41,265 nucleotides of DNA. Origin: Rhodoferax sp. (GTDB lineage Bacteria > Pseudomonadota > Gammaproteobacteria > Burkholderiales > Burkholderiaceae_C). This document shows, one piece after another, positions 40,338 to 41,265 of the stretch (the first letter of the stretch is position 1; each line of letters opens with the position of its first letter). The notes below the pieces were generated by a model. The model was not told where the DNA came from. It saw only the letters and a list, made by a program, of their open reading frames with translations, and made no database searches. The position numbers and the translations under genes were made by a program. The stretch covers positions 1-41,265 of the forward strand of contig JANYJD010000226.1 in assembly GCA_025358555.1 (NCBI GenBank), read 5' to 3'.

Positions 40338-41265
40338 TCAAGGGCGGGGCAGCTGGGTGGTGTCGATATCGATATATTTCCAGAAACCGCGCGACATGGG
40401 GTGCTTGCGGTAGCCCAGCAACCAGGGCTGCATCATGTCGGTGCGCACGCGGTGTGCGGCAAATTTGACCGGCATGTAGGCCACCATGATCTTCACCAGT
40501 TTCTGCATCACAGCCAAACGTTCTGGGCCATCGGGCATCAACTTCTGCTGTTGGAAGAGTTTGTCAAACTCTGCATTTTGAAAGCGTGACAAGTTGCCCT
40601 CACCTTTGGCTGGACCGTAGCCCATGCCAATCGAGTCCCCACCATCGGGGATGGAAGCGCTTTGGCCCAAACCCCAAATCATCAACTTGCCGGCGCGCAC
40701 GGCTTTTAAATTCTCTGGCCATTTGGCCGTCTTGAATTCAATTTTGATGCCGGCCGCGTTCATGCTTCGCTTCCAGATTTCATTTCGCTCGCGCGACGCC
40801 GCGTCCGGCTGGGTGGCGTATTCCAGCACCAGCGGGCTGCCGTCGGGCATGTCCCGCCAGCCATCGCCATTGCGGTCAATATAACCGTACATGTCCAACA
40901 AAGCGGCCGCGCGCGCCGGGCTGTACTCGCTCATTTCAGTCTTGAATTTGGGGTCGTAGCCGTAGGTGCCAGGCTGTATCGGGCCTTGCGCGGGAATGGC
41001 CTGGTTACGCCGCGGAATTCGAATTTCTTCCTCCGTGTTGTAGGCCAGGGATATGGCCCGTCGCAAGGCTACCTTGTCGGCTGTGTAACCGCCCAGCATC
41101 GGATGCTCCATGTTCATGACATTTACCGTTACATCGGGAATGGCGACCCGGTCGAACTGGATTTTCCGCTTTGCCAGATTGGGCGCCAACTGGTTGTTCG
41201 GAATGGCTTGCGTAGAAAACGCCTCTGGCAAGAGGAACAAAAAATCGTGCTCATTGCCCAAAAAG
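40338..41265 (-). CDS. ABC transporter substrate-binding protein, family 5 (N-terminal end outside window)
   Basis: The last 309 or so residues of a second solute-binding family 5 protein; the frame is open to the window edge and the start is beyond it. TADKVALRRAISLAYNTEEEIR, PIQPGTYGYDPKF, YSPARAAALLDMYGYIDRNGDGWRDMPDGSPLVLEYAT and FDKLFQQQKLMPDGPERLAVMQKLVKIMVAYMPVKFAAHRVRTDMMQPWLLGY are typical of peptide-binding proteins. Two such genes in a row suggest either two specificities feeding one transporter or recent duplication, although the sequences look well diverged. Confidence 0.88.
   Translation of the reverse strand, partial: FLGNEHDFLFLLPEAFSTQAIPNNQLAPNLAKRKIQFDRVAIPDVTVNVMNMEHPMLGGYTADKVALRRAISLAYNTEEEIRIPRRNQAIPAQGPIQPGTYGYDPKFKTEMSEYSPARAAALLDMYGYIDRNGDGWRDMPDGSPLVLEYATQPDAASRERNEIWKRSMNAAGIKIEFKTAKWPENLKAVRAGKLMIWGLGQSASIPDGGDSIGMGYGPAKGEGNLSRFQNAEFDKLFQQQKLMPDGPERLAVMQKLVKIMVAYMPVKFAAHRVRTDMMQPWLLGYRKHPMSRGFWKYIDIDTTQLPRP

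Overview
The window looks like chromosomal DNA of a betaproteobacterium of the order Burkholderiales, most likely Comamonadaceae (Rhodoferax/Polaromonas-like). This rests on the ftsH-folP-glmM and greA/yhbY/rlmE neighbourhoods, the protein sequences, the GC-rich codon use and a PEP-CTERM protein. It is an inference from gene content, because no rRNA or tRNA was seen.

Layout. 1-0.5 kb: the 5' end of an IS630-type transposase running off the left edge, next to a trypsin-like protease remnant. 0.7-23.5 kb: a region rich in phosphorus-acquisition genes. It holds a lipoprotein metallophosphoesterase, a Tat-exported PhoD, an M14 peptidase/hydrolase pair, then (minus strand) olsB-like, plcP-like, ppk and sixA, a PEP-CTERM phytase-like protein and a small secreted unknown. 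After that come a GMC dehydrogenase cluster (Tat subunit, GMC flavoprotein, RHH regulator, GloA, cytochrome c), a DUF3034/periplasmic truncated hemoglobin/cupredoxin operon, a ProQ/FinO RNA chaperone and a lipoprotein glycerophosphodiesterase. 23.4-25.1 kb: two copies of a MITE-like palindromic element around a DUF3297 gene, an HPF-like gene and a decayed glycine-zipper gene. 25.1-34.7 kb: gloB, an MFS exporter, a GNAT, then the housekeeping block glmM, folP, ftsH, rlmE, yhbY, greA. 34.8-41.3 kb: an oligopeptide/dipeptide ABC transporter with two substrate-binding proteins, the outer one cut by the window edge.

How it works together. Five sites of the form CTGTCAY-N4-CTGTCAY (12-13 of 14 matches) lie before the metallophosphoesterase, phoD, ppk, the phytase-like gene and the glycerophosphodiesterase; three weaker ones (11/14) lie before the phoX remnant/olsB operon, the 192-residue unknown and the M14 peptidase. 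I read the left half of the window as a PhoB-controlled phosphorus-stress island. Periplasmic enzymes release phosphate from mono-, di- and possibly inositol phosphates, a PlcP/OlsB pair would replace phospholipids by phosphorus-free aminolipids, and Ppk/SixA would handle polyphosphate and phosphohistidine signalling. The pairing and motifs are visible; the regulation and the lipid chemistry are inferred.

Other structure: a dispersed 31-bp intergenic repeat (five copies in both orientations), a 60-bp tetranucleotide tract just upstream of glmM, a 12-bp in-frame tandem repeat in rlmE, and a terminator-like hairpin between the predicted Pho promoter and the phytase-like gene.
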